In this document: positions 1 through 5,328 of the stretch, piece by piece | How positions within the stretch are numbered: the stretch's first letter is position 1 | Layout: every line of letters starts with the position of its first letter | Source: Streptococcus parasanguinis | Lineage (GTDB): Bacteria; Bacillota; Bacilli; Lactobacillales; Streptococcaceae | Reading direction: 5' to 3' | DNA length: 7,669 nucleotides | NCBI GenBank assembly: GCA_018377375.1 | Contig: JAGZZN010000072.1 | Span: 1 to 7,669 of the forward strand | Position numbers and translations under genes: made by a program | Notes under the pieces: generated by a model | Told to the model about the DNA's origin: nothing | Databases searched by the model: none | The model's input: only the letters and a program-made list of their open reading frames with translations

Positions 1-367
1 TTCCTAGTTTATGCAACATGAGATGGTTCATGGTCGTATCCGAGAAGCCAAGAAAAATCTTTTGTTTGATAACCTTTTGTAGTTGGTCATTTTCAAAAAT
101 ATAAGGTAGCAAGCGATAGGTATCGTTTCCACCGATGGCGCATAGGATCATGTCGATACTATCATCAGAAAAGGCCTGAATCAAATCCTCCGCACGAGCT
201 TCGGGATGTTCTTTGATAAAGTCTAAGCCTTTTAGCGAATGAGGTAAAAAGATAGGATTGAGTCCGAGGTCTTTGAGTCGTTGGACCCCCAAGTCCACTT
301 CGTGCTTGACAAAGTCCTCTCCGATAATCCCACTAGATAAACTTATAATACCAATAGTAGAAACCAT
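1..367 (-). CDS. S66-family peptidase (LD-carboxypeptidase / MccF-like), 3' part cut by window edge
   Basis: Reading the minus strand from the ATG at 367 gives 122 codons without a stop before the window edge, so only about the N-terminal third of a family protein (usually 300-350 aa) is visible. It starts MVSTIGIISLSSGI, has a Gly-Gly segment followed by YRLLPY (residues 79-89), and then LGFSDTTMNH (106-115). Family S66 carries its nucleophilic serine in a G-[FY]-S-D turn, which would be Ser109 here; the glutamate and histidine partners lie outside the window. Family members trim the terminal D-amino acid from murein tetrapeptides or cleave peptidyl-nucleotide antibiotics such as microcin C; the visible part cannot tell these apart. 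An AGGAGG ribosome-binding site (375-380) lies 7 nt from the start. The gene is divergent from cinA. Confidence 0.85.
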   Translation of the reverse strand, partial: MVSTIGIISLSSGIIGEDFVKHEVDLGVQRLKDLGLNPIFLPHSLKGLDFIKEHPEARAEDLIQAFSDDSIDMILCAIGGNDTYRLLPYIFENDQLQKVIKQKIFLGFSDTTMNHLMLHKLG

Positions 368-396
368 ATCTCATCCTCCTAGAAAAAATTGATGCT

Positions 397-425
397 ATTG
401 TATCACAAAAGATGAGGGGAAACAA
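397..425 (-). promoter_or_regulatory. SigA promoter of the S66 peptidase gene
   Basis: On the minus strand a -35 TTGTTT (420-425) is followed after 17 nt by -10 TACAAT (397-402), preceded by TG one base upstream, so it is also an extended -10. The predicted start would be near 390, leaving a short leader of about 22 nt that contains the AGGAGG site. Confidence 0.7.
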
Positions 426-469
426 TAAGAATTAGAGTCAGAAGAAGGCTTTTAGATCAAGAAAGTAGT

Positions 470-498
470 AAAAAAGCAACCACTCGATATGGTTGCTT
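470..498 (-). terminator. Intrinsic terminator facing the S66 peptidase gene
   Basis: Perfect 9-bp arms AAGCAACCA (474-482) and TGGTTGCTT (490-498) enclose a 7-nt loop. On the minus strand the stem is followed by a run of six T (470-475), whereas on the plus strand no T run follows. It would therefore stop minus-strand transcripts arriving from about 500-740 before they reach the peptidase promoter. Confidence 0.6.
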
Positions 499-568
499 CA
501 GAATAGAGATAAGCTCTATCAACAATAGAAAATAGCCCTTTTAGAAGTTGGTTACTACGTAGTTAAAT

Positions 569-610
569 CTCTTAGGAATGCTGATGTAATAGTATTTCTA
601 AGAGTTTTTT
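569..610 (+). terminator. Intrinsic terminator-like hairpin upstream of cinA (1 of 2)
   Basis: A 14-bp stem with two G-U pairs joins CTCTTAGGAATGCT (569-582) to AGTATTTCTAAGAG (591-604) over an 8-nt loop, followed by six T (605-610). The shape is that of a rho-independent terminator on the plus strand, although no plus-strand gene is visible upstream. Confidence 0.7.
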
Positions 611-631
611 ACTTTATACTCTAAAAGAAAA

Positions 632-680
632 AGATTGAAGAAAGTTGTCCAAAATGGACTTTATCTTCAATCTGTTTTTT
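632..680. terminator. Intrinsic terminator-like hairpin upstream of cinA (2 of 2), probably bidirectional
   Basis: Outer perfect 10-bp arms AGATTGAAGA (632-641) and TCTTCAATCT (664-673) enclose an inner GTCCA/TGGAC stem with an AAA loop (647-659). Six T follow on the plus strand (675-680), and an A-rich stretch before the stem (625-632) gives a T-rich tail on the minus strand. It ends only 19 nt before the vegetative -10 candidate of cinA, which suggests insulation of the competence operon. Confidence 0.7.
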
Positions 681-698
681 AAATAATTTAGGAAATTG

Positions 699-707
699 TG
701 TTAAAAT
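699..707 (+). promoter_or_regulatory. Candidate extended -10 (SigA) promoter of cinA
   Basis: TGTTAAAAT matches the TGn-TAtAAT extended -10 form with one mismatch. No good -35 is found 16-18 nt upstream, only a T-rich tract that belongs to the preceding terminator. It could give basal cinA expression outside competence, starting near 714. This call is weaker than the cin-box. Confidence 0.4.
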
Positions 708-718
708 GAAATGAAAAT

Positions 719-726
719 TACGAATA
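719..726 (+). promoter_or_regulatory. cin-box (com-box) for ComX/SigX, late competence promoter of cinA-recA
   Basis: TACGAATA is an exact match to the streptococcal SigX -10 consensus, on the coding strand and 18 nt before the cinA ATG. In known cases this box drives late competence genes after ComX is made. The start point would fall around 732-734, immediately before or at the AGGAGG site (735-740), so the competence mRNA would have almost no leader. Confidence 0.9.
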
Positions 727-744
727 GTATAAGTAGGAGGCACC

Positions 745-2013
745 ATGAAGGCGGAAATTATTGCAGTTGGAACGGAAATTCTAACAGGACAAATTGTGAA
801 CACCAATGCTCAATTCTTGTCTGAAAAATTGGCTAGTTTAGGGATTGATGTCTATTATCATGTGGCGGTAGGAGACAATGAAGGTCGTCTCTTCTCGACC
901 ATTGAGACAGCTTCAAAACGCAGTGATTTGGTGATTTTATGTGGTGGACTTGGGCCAACAGAGGATGATTTAACCAAGCAAACCCTTGCTAAGTTTTTAG
1001 GGAAAGAACTGGTTTTTGATCCGACAGCACTTGCTAAACTCGACAACTTCTTTGCTAGTCGCCCTGATTATGTCCGGACACCCAATAATGAGCGACAAGC
1101 ACAAATGATCGCCGGATCAATCCCCCTTCAAAACCGTACAGGTCTCGCGGTTGGAGGTTTGATTGAAGTCGATGGTGTGACCTATGTCGTTCTCCCGGGC
1201 CCTCCAAGTGAGTTAAAACCTATGGTCAACGAACAATTGGTGCCTCATTTGACAACAGGGGAACAGCTTTTTTCAAGAGTCTTGCGCTTCTTTGGGATTG
1301 GGGAAAGCCAGCTGGTTACGATTTTAGCAGATATCATTGAAGAGCAGAGTGATCCGACGGTGGCCCCTTATGCCAAGACTGGAGAAGTGACCCTGCGTCT
1401 GTCTACAAAGGCGAAGGATCAAACTTCAGCGGATGCTAAGCTCGATGTCTTAGAAAAGGAAATCTTATCACGCCACACCCTGGATCATCAACCTTTGCAA
1501 GAGTTGTTTTACGGTTATGGGGATGACAATTCGATGGCCAAGGTGGCCTTTGATCTCTTGAAACGGACTGGTAAGACCATTACAGCTGCAGAAAGCCTGA
1601 CGGCTGGCCTCTTCCAAGCGACTTTGGCAGATTTTTCAGGGGCGTCTAGCATCTTTGCAGGTGGTTTTGTCACCTATAGTCTGGAAGAAAAAAGCAAGAT
1701 GTTGTCCATTCCAGCTCAAGAGTTGGAGCAACATGGAGTAGTGTCTCATTTTACAGCTCAAGCCATGGCTTCACAGGCCCGTAAGTTAACAGGATCCGAT
1801 TATGGTGTTAGCCTAACCGGAGTTGCGGGGCCAGATAGTCTAGAAGGGCACCCAGCAGGGACTGTCTTTATCGGACTTGCGACTCCAAATGGAGTGGATA
1901 GTGTCCAAGTTAATATCGCTGGACGTAGCCGGGCGGATGTCCGCGAAATTGCAGTCCTTCATGCCTTTAATTTGGTACGCTTGGCTGTATTAAATGGTGA
2001 AAATTTGGTATAA
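745..2013 (+). CDS. cinA: CinA, competence/damage-inducible protein (NMN deamidase-type C-terminal domain)
   Basis: At 422 aa this is the full usual length. The N-terminal half (about 1-170) is a molybdopterin-binding-like CinA domain with GGLGPTEDD (67-75) and PGPPSE (151-156). The C-terminal half (about 262-415) is the CinA/PncC domain with AESLTAG (282-288) and GVAGPD (359-364), which in related proteins deamidates nicotinamide mononucleotide. In pneumococcus CinA is a late competence protein reported to bring RecA to the membrane; that role here is inferred from synteny and the cin-box. The start is fixed by AGGAGG (735-740) 4 nt before the ATG. The stop TAA lies inside the next promoter's TATAAT. 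recA follows after 119 nt, and no terminator separates the two, so competence transcripts should run through. Confidence 0.96.
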   Translation: MKAEIIAVGTEILTGQIVNTNAQFLSEKLASLGIDVYYHVAVGDNEGRLFSTIETASKRSDLVILCGGLGPTEDDLTKQTLAKFLGKELVFDPTALAKLDNFFASRPDYVRTPNNERQAQMIAGSIPLQNRTGLAVGGLIEVDGVTYVVLPGPPSELKPMVNEQLVPHLTTGEQLFSRVLRFFGIGESQLVTILADIIEEQSDPTVAPYAKTGEVTLRLSTKAKDQTSADAKLDVLEKEILSRHTLDHQPLQELFYGYGDDNSMAKVAFDLLKRTGKTITAAESLTAGLFQATLADFSGASSIFAGGFVTYSLEEKSKMLSIPAQELEQHGVVSHFTAQAMASQARKLTGSDYGVSLTGVAGPDSLEGHPAGTVFIGLATPNGVDSVQVNIAGRSRADVREIAVLHAFNLVRLAVLNGENLV

Positions 2014-2014
2014 T
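2006..2014 (+). promoter_or_regulatory. Extended -10 promoter of recA overlapping the cinA stop codon
   Basis: TGGTATAAT has a perfect -10 TATAAT (2009-2014) with an upstream TG; the TAA stop of cinA (2011-2013) is part of it. There is no clear -35 at 16-18 nt (TGTATT at 1986-1991 is poor). It would start transcription near 2021 and supply recA independently of competence, which fits the constant need for RecA in repair. Confidence 0.65.
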
Positions 2015-2051
2015 GAAGCTTGTGCCAAATGAAGAATAATTCTAAAAATGG

Positions 2052-2107
2052 ATAGGAAATGTGCCTTTCAAAGGACGGAAAACGTCAGTGAGTTGCATGC
2101 ATTTCCT
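2052..2107 (+). other. Predicted branched fold in the recA leader
   Basis: In the roughly 110-nt leader, AGGAAATG (2054-2061) can pair with CATTTCCT (2100-2107) as an 8-bp closing stem. Inside it are two small hairpins, CCTT-TCA-AAGG (2064-2074) and ACG-GAAAA-CGT (2075-2085), plus the 8-bp palindrome TGCATGCA (2094-2101), which competes with the closing stem. No T run follows, so it is not a terminator. Whether it does anything is unknown; the leader is unusually long for a streptococcal housekeeping gene. Confidence 0.4.
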
Positions 2108-2132
2108 GTATAGCAAAAAATAGGAGAAAAGA

Positions 2133-3278
2133 ATGGCGAAAAAACAGAAAAAATTAGATGATATCTCTAAGAAATTTGGAGATGAGCGTGAAAAAGCGCT
2201 CAATGATGCCCTGAAGTTGATCGAAAAGGATTTTGGTAAGGGATCGATCATGCGACTCGGCGAACGTGCAGAGCAAAAAGTACAAGTCATGAGCTCTGGT
2301 TCCTTGGCGCTTGATATTGCCTTGGGTGCTGGTGGTTATCCAAAAGGTCGGATCATCGAAATCTATGGTCCAGAATCGTCTGGTAAAACAACCGTTGCCC
2401 TCCATGCAGTAGCGCAAGCACAGAAAGAAGGAGGCATTGCTGCCTTTATCGATGCCGAGCATGCCTTGGATCCATCTTATGCAGCAGCTCTTGGGGTCAA
2501 TATCGACGAACTTCTCTTGTCTCAACCAGACTCAGGGGAACAAGGGCTTGAAATTGCTGGTAAATTGATCGACTCTGGTGCGGTTGATTTGGTGGTTGTT
2601 GACTCTGTTGCGGCCTTGGTACCACGTGCGGAAATCGATGGAGATATCGGAGATAGCCACGTTGGTTTGCAAGCTCGGATGATGAGCCAAGCGATGCGTA
2701 AGCTTGGAGCTTCTATTAACAAGACCAAGACCATTGCTATCTTTATCAACCAATTGCGTGAAAAAGTTGGGGTCATGTTTGGGAACCCTGAAACCACACC
2801 TGGTGGTCGTGCCCTGAAATTCTACGCTTCGGTTCGTTTAGATGTCCGTGGAAACACTCAAATCAAGGGGACTGGGGACCAAAAAGATACCAACGTTGGT
2901 AAGGAAACCAAGATCAAGGTTGTGAAGAACAAGGTAGCTCCACCGTTCAAAGAAGCCATGGTGGAAATCATGTACGGAGAAGGAATTTCACGTACAGGTG
3001 AATTGGTGAAGATTGCAACAGATTTGGATATCATCCAAAAAGCGGGTGCGTGGTACTCATACAATGGCGAAAAAATTGGTCAAGGATCTGAAAATGCTAA
3101 GAAATTCTTGGCTGACCACCCAGAAATTTTTGACGAAATCGACCACAAGGTTCGGGTTCATTTTGGTTTGATCGAAGAAGACGAAGCAGTGAAAACCCTT
3201 GATAAAACTGAAGAAGTAGCTCCTGTCGTAGAAGAAGTAACTCTAGATTTAGATGATGCGATTGAAATTGAAGATTAA
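2133..3278 (+). CDS. recA: RecA recombinase
   Basis: RecA forms ATP-dependent filaments on single-stranded DNA, drives strand exchange in repair and in integration of transformed DNA, and activates self-cleavage of LexA-like repressors. The 381-aa product has the expected layout: an N-terminal helix ending in FGKGSIMRLGE (34-44), Walker A GPESSGKT (79-86), Walker B ending at Asp157 (LVVVDS 153-158), the loop and helix region around 164-215 including NQLREK (206-211), and a highly acidic tail (about 348-381) typical of the family. The start is set by AGGAG (2122-2126) 6 nt upstream. It is expressed from its own -10 at 2006-2014 and, during competence, from the cin-box ahead of cinA. A T-rich run follows the stop, but I see no good hairpin there. 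Confidence 0.99.
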   Translation: MAKKQKKLDDISKKFGDEREKALNDALKLIEKDFGKGSIMRLGERAEQKVQVMSSGSLALDIALGAGGYPKGRIIEIYGPESSGKTTVALHAVAQAQKEGGIAAFIDAEHALDPSYAAALGVNIDELLLSQPDSGEQGLEIAGKLIDSGAVDLVVVDSVAALVPRAEIDGDIGDSHVGLQARMMSQAMRKLGASINKTKTIAIFINQLREKVGVMFGNPETTPGGRALKFYASVRLDVRGNTQIKGTGDQKDTNVGKETKIKVVKNKVAPPFKEAMVEIMYGEGISRTGELVKIATDLDIIQKAGAWYSYNGEKIGQGSENAKKFLADHPEIFDEIDHKVRVHFGLIEEDEAVKTLDKTEEVAPVVEEVTLDLDDAIEIED

Positions 3279-3315
3279 TTTTTTTCAAAATAGGTCGCTA
3301 GACTGATGGTTTTTG

Positions 3316-3324
3316 TGTTATAAT
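3316..3324 (+). promoter_or_regulatory. Extended -10 promoter of spx
   Basis: TGTTATAAT contains a perfect TATAAT (3319-3324) with TG one base upstream. No recognizable -35 lies at 17 nt, so it depends on the extended -10 or on an activator. The predicted start point is near 3331, leaving a leader of about 35 nt. Confidence 0.65.
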
Positions 3325-3329
3325 TTAAT

Positions 3330-3345
3330 ACGATAGTATTATCGT
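3330..3345 (+). promoter_or_regulatory. Inverted repeat at the spx transcription start (operator or 5' hairpin)
   Basis: ACGATA (3330-3335) and TATCGT (3340-3345) are perfect 6-bp arms around GTAT, placed directly downstream of the spx -10 at the predicted +1. A second inverted pair, TCGCTA (3295-3300) and TAGCGA (3347-3352), brackets the whole promoter. This fits a repressor site or a 5'-terminal hairpin on the mRNA. The site does not match a regulator box I can name. Confidence 0.4.
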
Positions 3346-3365
3346 GTAGCGAAAGGAGTGCATGC

Positions 3366-3764
3366 ATGATTAAAATTTATACAGTGTCAAGTTGCACCAG
3401 CTGTAAAAAAGCAAAGACTTGGCTCAACGCTCATCAGCTAACCTATAAAGAACAAAACCTCGGTAAGGAAGGGATCACCAAAGAAGAATTATTGGATATC
3501 CTTACAAAGACTGAAAATGGAGTGGCAAGTATTGTCTCTTCAAAAAATCGATACGCTAAAAATCTAGGAGTGGACATCGAAGACTTGAGTGTCAATGAAG
3601 TCATTGACATCATCATGGAAACACCTCGTATTCTTAAAAGTCCGATCTTGGTAGATGACAAACGTCTCCAAGTGGGCTACAAAGAAGACGATATTCGTGC
3701 CTTCTTGCCACGATCAGTTCGAAATGTAGAAAATGCAGAAGCGCGGATGCGTGCAGCTCTTTAA
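3366..3764 (+). CDS. spxA: Spx-family transcriptional regulator, SpxA1 type
   Basis: Spx proteins are ArsC-like regulators that bind the RNA polymerase alpha C-terminal domain and redirect transcription under thiol, oxidative and envelope stress. The 132-aa product has the redox pair C10-x-x-C13 (SSCTSCKKAK), Gly52 at the place known to matter for alpha contact, and the conserved block SPILVDDKRLQVGYKEDD (92-109). It agrees with my memory of streptococcal SpxA1, which in pneumococcus influences competence. Compared with B. subtilis Spx, Arg60 and Arg92 are Lys60 and Ser92. AGGAG (3354-3358) is 7 nt before the ATG at 3366; the ATG at 3362 is out of frame. It has its own promoter and terminator, so it is probably monocistronic apart from read-through from recA. 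Confidence 0.95.
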   Translation: MIKIYTVSSCTSCKKAKTWLNAHQLTYKEQNLGKEGITKEELLDILTKTENGVASIVSSKNRYAKNLGVDIEDLSVNEVIDIIMETPRILKSPILVDDKRLQVGYKEDDIRAFLPRSVRNVENAEARMRAAL

Positions 3765-3772
3765 AGCGATTG

Positions 3773-3803
3773 AAAATCAGAAACAATTTGTTTCTGATTT
3801 TTT
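3773..3803 (+). terminator. Intrinsic terminator after spx
   Basis: Arms AAAATCAGAAACA (3773-3785) and TGTTTCTGATTTT (3789-3801) form a perfect 13-bp stem with an ATT loop, ending in a T run (3798-3803). It lies 8 nt after the spx stop and is the cleanest terminator in the window. Confidence 0.92.
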
Positions 3804-3817
3804 CTTTTTAAAAATCG

Positions 3818-3845
3818 AAATGGAAAGCAGTTTACTGCGCCATTT
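3818..3845. promoter_or_regulatory. Interrupted palindrome in the -35 region of the first lipoprotein gene
   Basis: Outer arms AAATGG (3818-3823) and CCATTT (3840-3845) enclose inner arms GCAG (3827-3830) and CTGC (3835-3838) with a TTTA centre. It ends 14 nt before the -10 TACAAT and sits where a -35 would be expected, and no good -35 is present. That arrangement suits an activator or repressor site, but it could also be a second weak terminator for spx. Confidence 0.35.
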
Positions 3846-3856
3846 TACCAAATCTA

Positions 3857-3865
3857 TGATACAAT
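3857..3865 (+). promoter_or_regulatory. Extended -10 promoter of the first lipoprotein gene
   Basis: TGATACAAT is a TGn extended -10 with -10 TACAAT (3860-3865). There is no acceptable -35 at 16-18 nt. The predicted start is near 3872, giving a leader of roughly 28 nt. Confidence 0.6.
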
Positions 3866-3899
3866 ATTTTAGAAAACAATAACTAGTAAGGAATGGAAA

Positions 3900-4496
3900 A
3901 TGAAAAGGAAAATCTTCTTATTGGGTGCACTTGCCTTGTGTTTGACTGGATGCGGTCAAAAAAAACAAGCGAAAACGCCAAATTCAAGTGAACAAAAGGC
4001 AATCCAAGCAAAAGCAGAGCAACTGCAAAAGGATAATAAGAGTATCCTGCAAAAAGCTGAAGAAAATAAAGTCATCACTAGAACCTTTGTCTTTCCAAAA
4101 GATGACAAGGGGACACAACAGACGCAAATCGTCACCTATGTGGGGAATACCTTTAAAAAATTGGAGACCATCAATGTGACGGCAACCGATGAGGAGATGA
4201 AAAAAGGGATCCAACAGGTTGGAGTCGAGGAAGCGCAAAAGCAGTTGAGAGAATCCTTTAACAAGGACGATGCCTTTAAGGAAGCTTTGACAGTGCCAGG
4301 TTTCACAGCTGATTTGACCTTGGAAAATGAGAATGAATACAAGGTGACGATCACCTATGACTTTGAAGCGATGGATGTGAAGAAGGCAGAAGGCATGACT
4401 TACTTCAAAAACAATCACTTACCAGAGTTGTTGAAGTTGACACCGAGTCAATTTGCGGACAATCTTATCAATGCTGGAGCAAGTGAGCAAAAATAA
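3900..4496 (+). CDS. Lipoprotein of unknown function, possibly DUF1307/YehR-like
   Basis: The 198-aa product begins with a lipoprotein signal: basic MKRK, a hydrophobic stretch (5-15) and lipobox L15-T-G-C18, so it should be lipid-anchored on the outer face of the membrane. A Lys/Gln-rich, probably helical linker (about 20-58) follows, then a mixed alpha/beta domain (about 60-190) with a strand-rich segment ITRTFVFPKDD and an ITYDFEAMD segment near 150-158. The length and the pattern of alternating strands ending in a YDF-x-x-x-D element resemble small Firmicutes lipoproteins of the DUF1307/YehR type, but I am not certain of that family. A weak purine-rich site (aaggaatgg, 3887-3895) precedes the ATG. 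It has its own promoter, and no clear terminator follows. Ligand and role are unknown. Confidence 0.85.
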   Translation: MKRKIFLLGALALCLTGCGQKKQAKTPNSSEQKAIQAKAEQLQKDNKSILQKAEENKVITRTFVFPKDDKGTQQTQIVTYVGNTFKKLETINVTATDEEMKKGIQQVGVEEAQKQLRESFNKDDAFKEALTVPGFTADLTLENENEYKVTITYDFEAMDVKKAEGMTYFKNNHLPELLKLTPSQFADNLINAGASEQK

Positions 4497-4561
4497 AAAA
4501 ACAGTTTAACTGAAATAGCTTAAAAATGCTTGAAAAAGCTGTAAAATCAAGGGCTTGACCG

Positions 4562-4590
4562 TTGTGGAAAACTCTTGATTATGGTATAAT
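4562..4590 (+). promoter_or_regulatory. SigA promoter of the ireB-ruvX-DUF1292 operon
   Basis: A -35 TTGTGG (4562-4567), 17-nt spacer, and perfect -10 TATAAT (4585-4590) with an extended TG (4582-4583) make a strong promoter. The arms AATCAAG (4546-4552) and CTTGATT (4574-4580) form a 7-bp inverted repeat around the -35 box and could be a regulator site. The start is predicted near 4597. Confidence 0.8.
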
Positions 4591-4620
4591 AGTAATATTC
4601 TAAGGAAAGAGGGTGTTCTT

Positions 4621-4887
4621 GTGGGATTTACAGATGAAACAGTACGTTTTAATCTTGATGATTCAAATCGTAAGGAAATTAGCGAGACCTTGAAAGATGT
4701 TTACTTGTCACTGGATGAAAAAGGCTACAATCCAATTAATCAAATCGTAGGATACGTACTCAGTGGTGATCCTGCCTATGTACCTCGTTATAATAATGCA
4801 CGGAACCAAATTCGTAAATATGAACGAGATGAGATCGTGGAAGAATTGGTACGTTATTATTTGAAAGGGCAAGGAATAGACCTCTAA
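4621..4887 (+). CDS. ireB: IreB/ReoM family regulatory phosphoprotein (DUF965)
   Basis: The 88-aa product is the normal size for this family. In Enterococcus faecalis IreB is phosphorylated by the PASTA kinase IreK on Thr4 and Thr7 and affects cephalosporin resistance; the Listeria homologue ReoM controls ClpCP-dependent turnover of MurA. Both threonines are present here (G-F-T4-D-E-T7), so regulation by the streptococcal kinase StkP is a reasonable inference. Conserved segments include GYNPINQIVGYVLSGDP (35-51) and ARNQIRKYERDEI (60-72). The start is GTG; GAGGG (4609-4613) lies 7 nt upstream, and starting there places the two threonines at the family's positions 4 and 7. It is the first gene of a three-gene operon and overlaps ruvX by one base. 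Confidence 0.95.
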   Translation: MGFTDETVRFNLDDSNRKEISETLKDVYLSLDEKGYNPINQIVGYVLSGDPAYVPRYNNARNQIRKYERDEIVEELVRYYLKGQGIDL

Positions 4888-5306
4888 TGAGAATTATGGG
4901 ATTGGATGTTGGCTCAAAGACCGTCGGGGTTGCTGTGAGTGATCCTCTCGGTTTTACAGCTCAGGGTCTTGAAATCATCCAAATCGATGAAGACAAAAAA
5001 GAATTCGGTTTGGAGCGCTTAGCCGAATTAGTAGCTCAATACAAGGTAGACCGTTTTGTTGTAGGCTTGCCAAAAAACATGAACAACACCAGCGGACCGC
5101 GTGTGGAAGCCAGTCAGGCTTATGGCGCAATGATTGCTGAAAAGTTTGGGTTGCCAGTCGACTACCAAGACGAACGGTTGACGACAGTTGCTGCAGAGCG
5201 GATGTTGATTGAGCAAGCAGATATTAGCCGTAGCAAACGCAAAAAAGTTATTGATAAGTTAGCAGCGCAGCTTATTTTACAAAATTATTTAGATCGCAAT
5301 TTTTAG
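4887..5306 (+). CDS. ruvX: YqgF/RuvX family RNase H-fold protein, putative Holliday junction resolvase
   Basis: The 139-aa product has the family motifs in order: MGLDVGSKTVGVAVSD (4-19) with Asp7, VVGLPKNMNNTSGPR (58-72), DERLTT (95-100), and IDKLAAQLIL (122-131) with Asp123. Family members have been assigned Holliday junction resolution and, in some bacteria, pre-16S rRNA 5' maturation; the sequence cannot choose between them, and the rRNA role is as likely as the DNA role. The ATG shares its A with the ireB stop (TAATG), so translation is probably coupled; only a modest AAGGA stretch (4870-4874) precedes the start. Confidence 0.95.
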   Translation: MRIMGLDVGSKTVGVAVSDPLGFTAQGLEIIQIDEDKKEFGLERLAELVAQYKVDRFVVGLPKNMNNTSGPRVEASQAYGAMIAEKFGLPVDYQDERLTTVAAERMLIEQADISRSKRKKVIDKLAAQLILQNYLDRNF

Positions 5307-5328
5307 AAAGAAAACGAGGAAGAATAGT

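Larger units (their letters stand above)
368..744. other. Gene-free divergent spacer between the S66 peptidase and cinA
   Basis: No convincing coding sequence lies here. It holds, in order, the peptidase promoter, a minus-facing terminator-like hairpin (470-498), a small hairpin with arms ATAGAG/CTCTAT (503-519), a 10-bp palindrome ACTACGTAGT (554-563), two plus-facing terminator-like hairpins (569-610 and 632-680), and the cinA promoters (699-726). Because no plus-strand gene precedes the two plus-facing terminators inside the window, they either insulate cinA from stray transcription, end an unannotated small transcript, or mark a decayed gene. Confidence 0.7.

Noticed and set aside
2154..2525. 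123-codon minus-strand open frame inside recA
   Set aside because: Antisense shadow of the highly constrained recA sequence, with no ribosome-binding site or recognisable motif.
3279..3300. Terminator after recA
   Set aside because: A run of seven T follows the stop, but no stable hairpin precedes it, so read-through into spx cannot be excluded and no terminator is called.
3984..4418. 144-codon minus-strand open frame inside the first lipoprotein gene
   Set aside because: It is fully antisense to a gene with a clear lipobox, promoter and start, and its Cys/Phe/His-rich translation has no domain pattern; a shadow frame.
4555..4590. TTGACC at 4555 as -35 of the ireB promoter
   Set aside because: It is a better hexamer than TTGTGG, but its spacing to TATAAT would be 24 nt; TTGTGG at 4562 gives exactly 17 nt.
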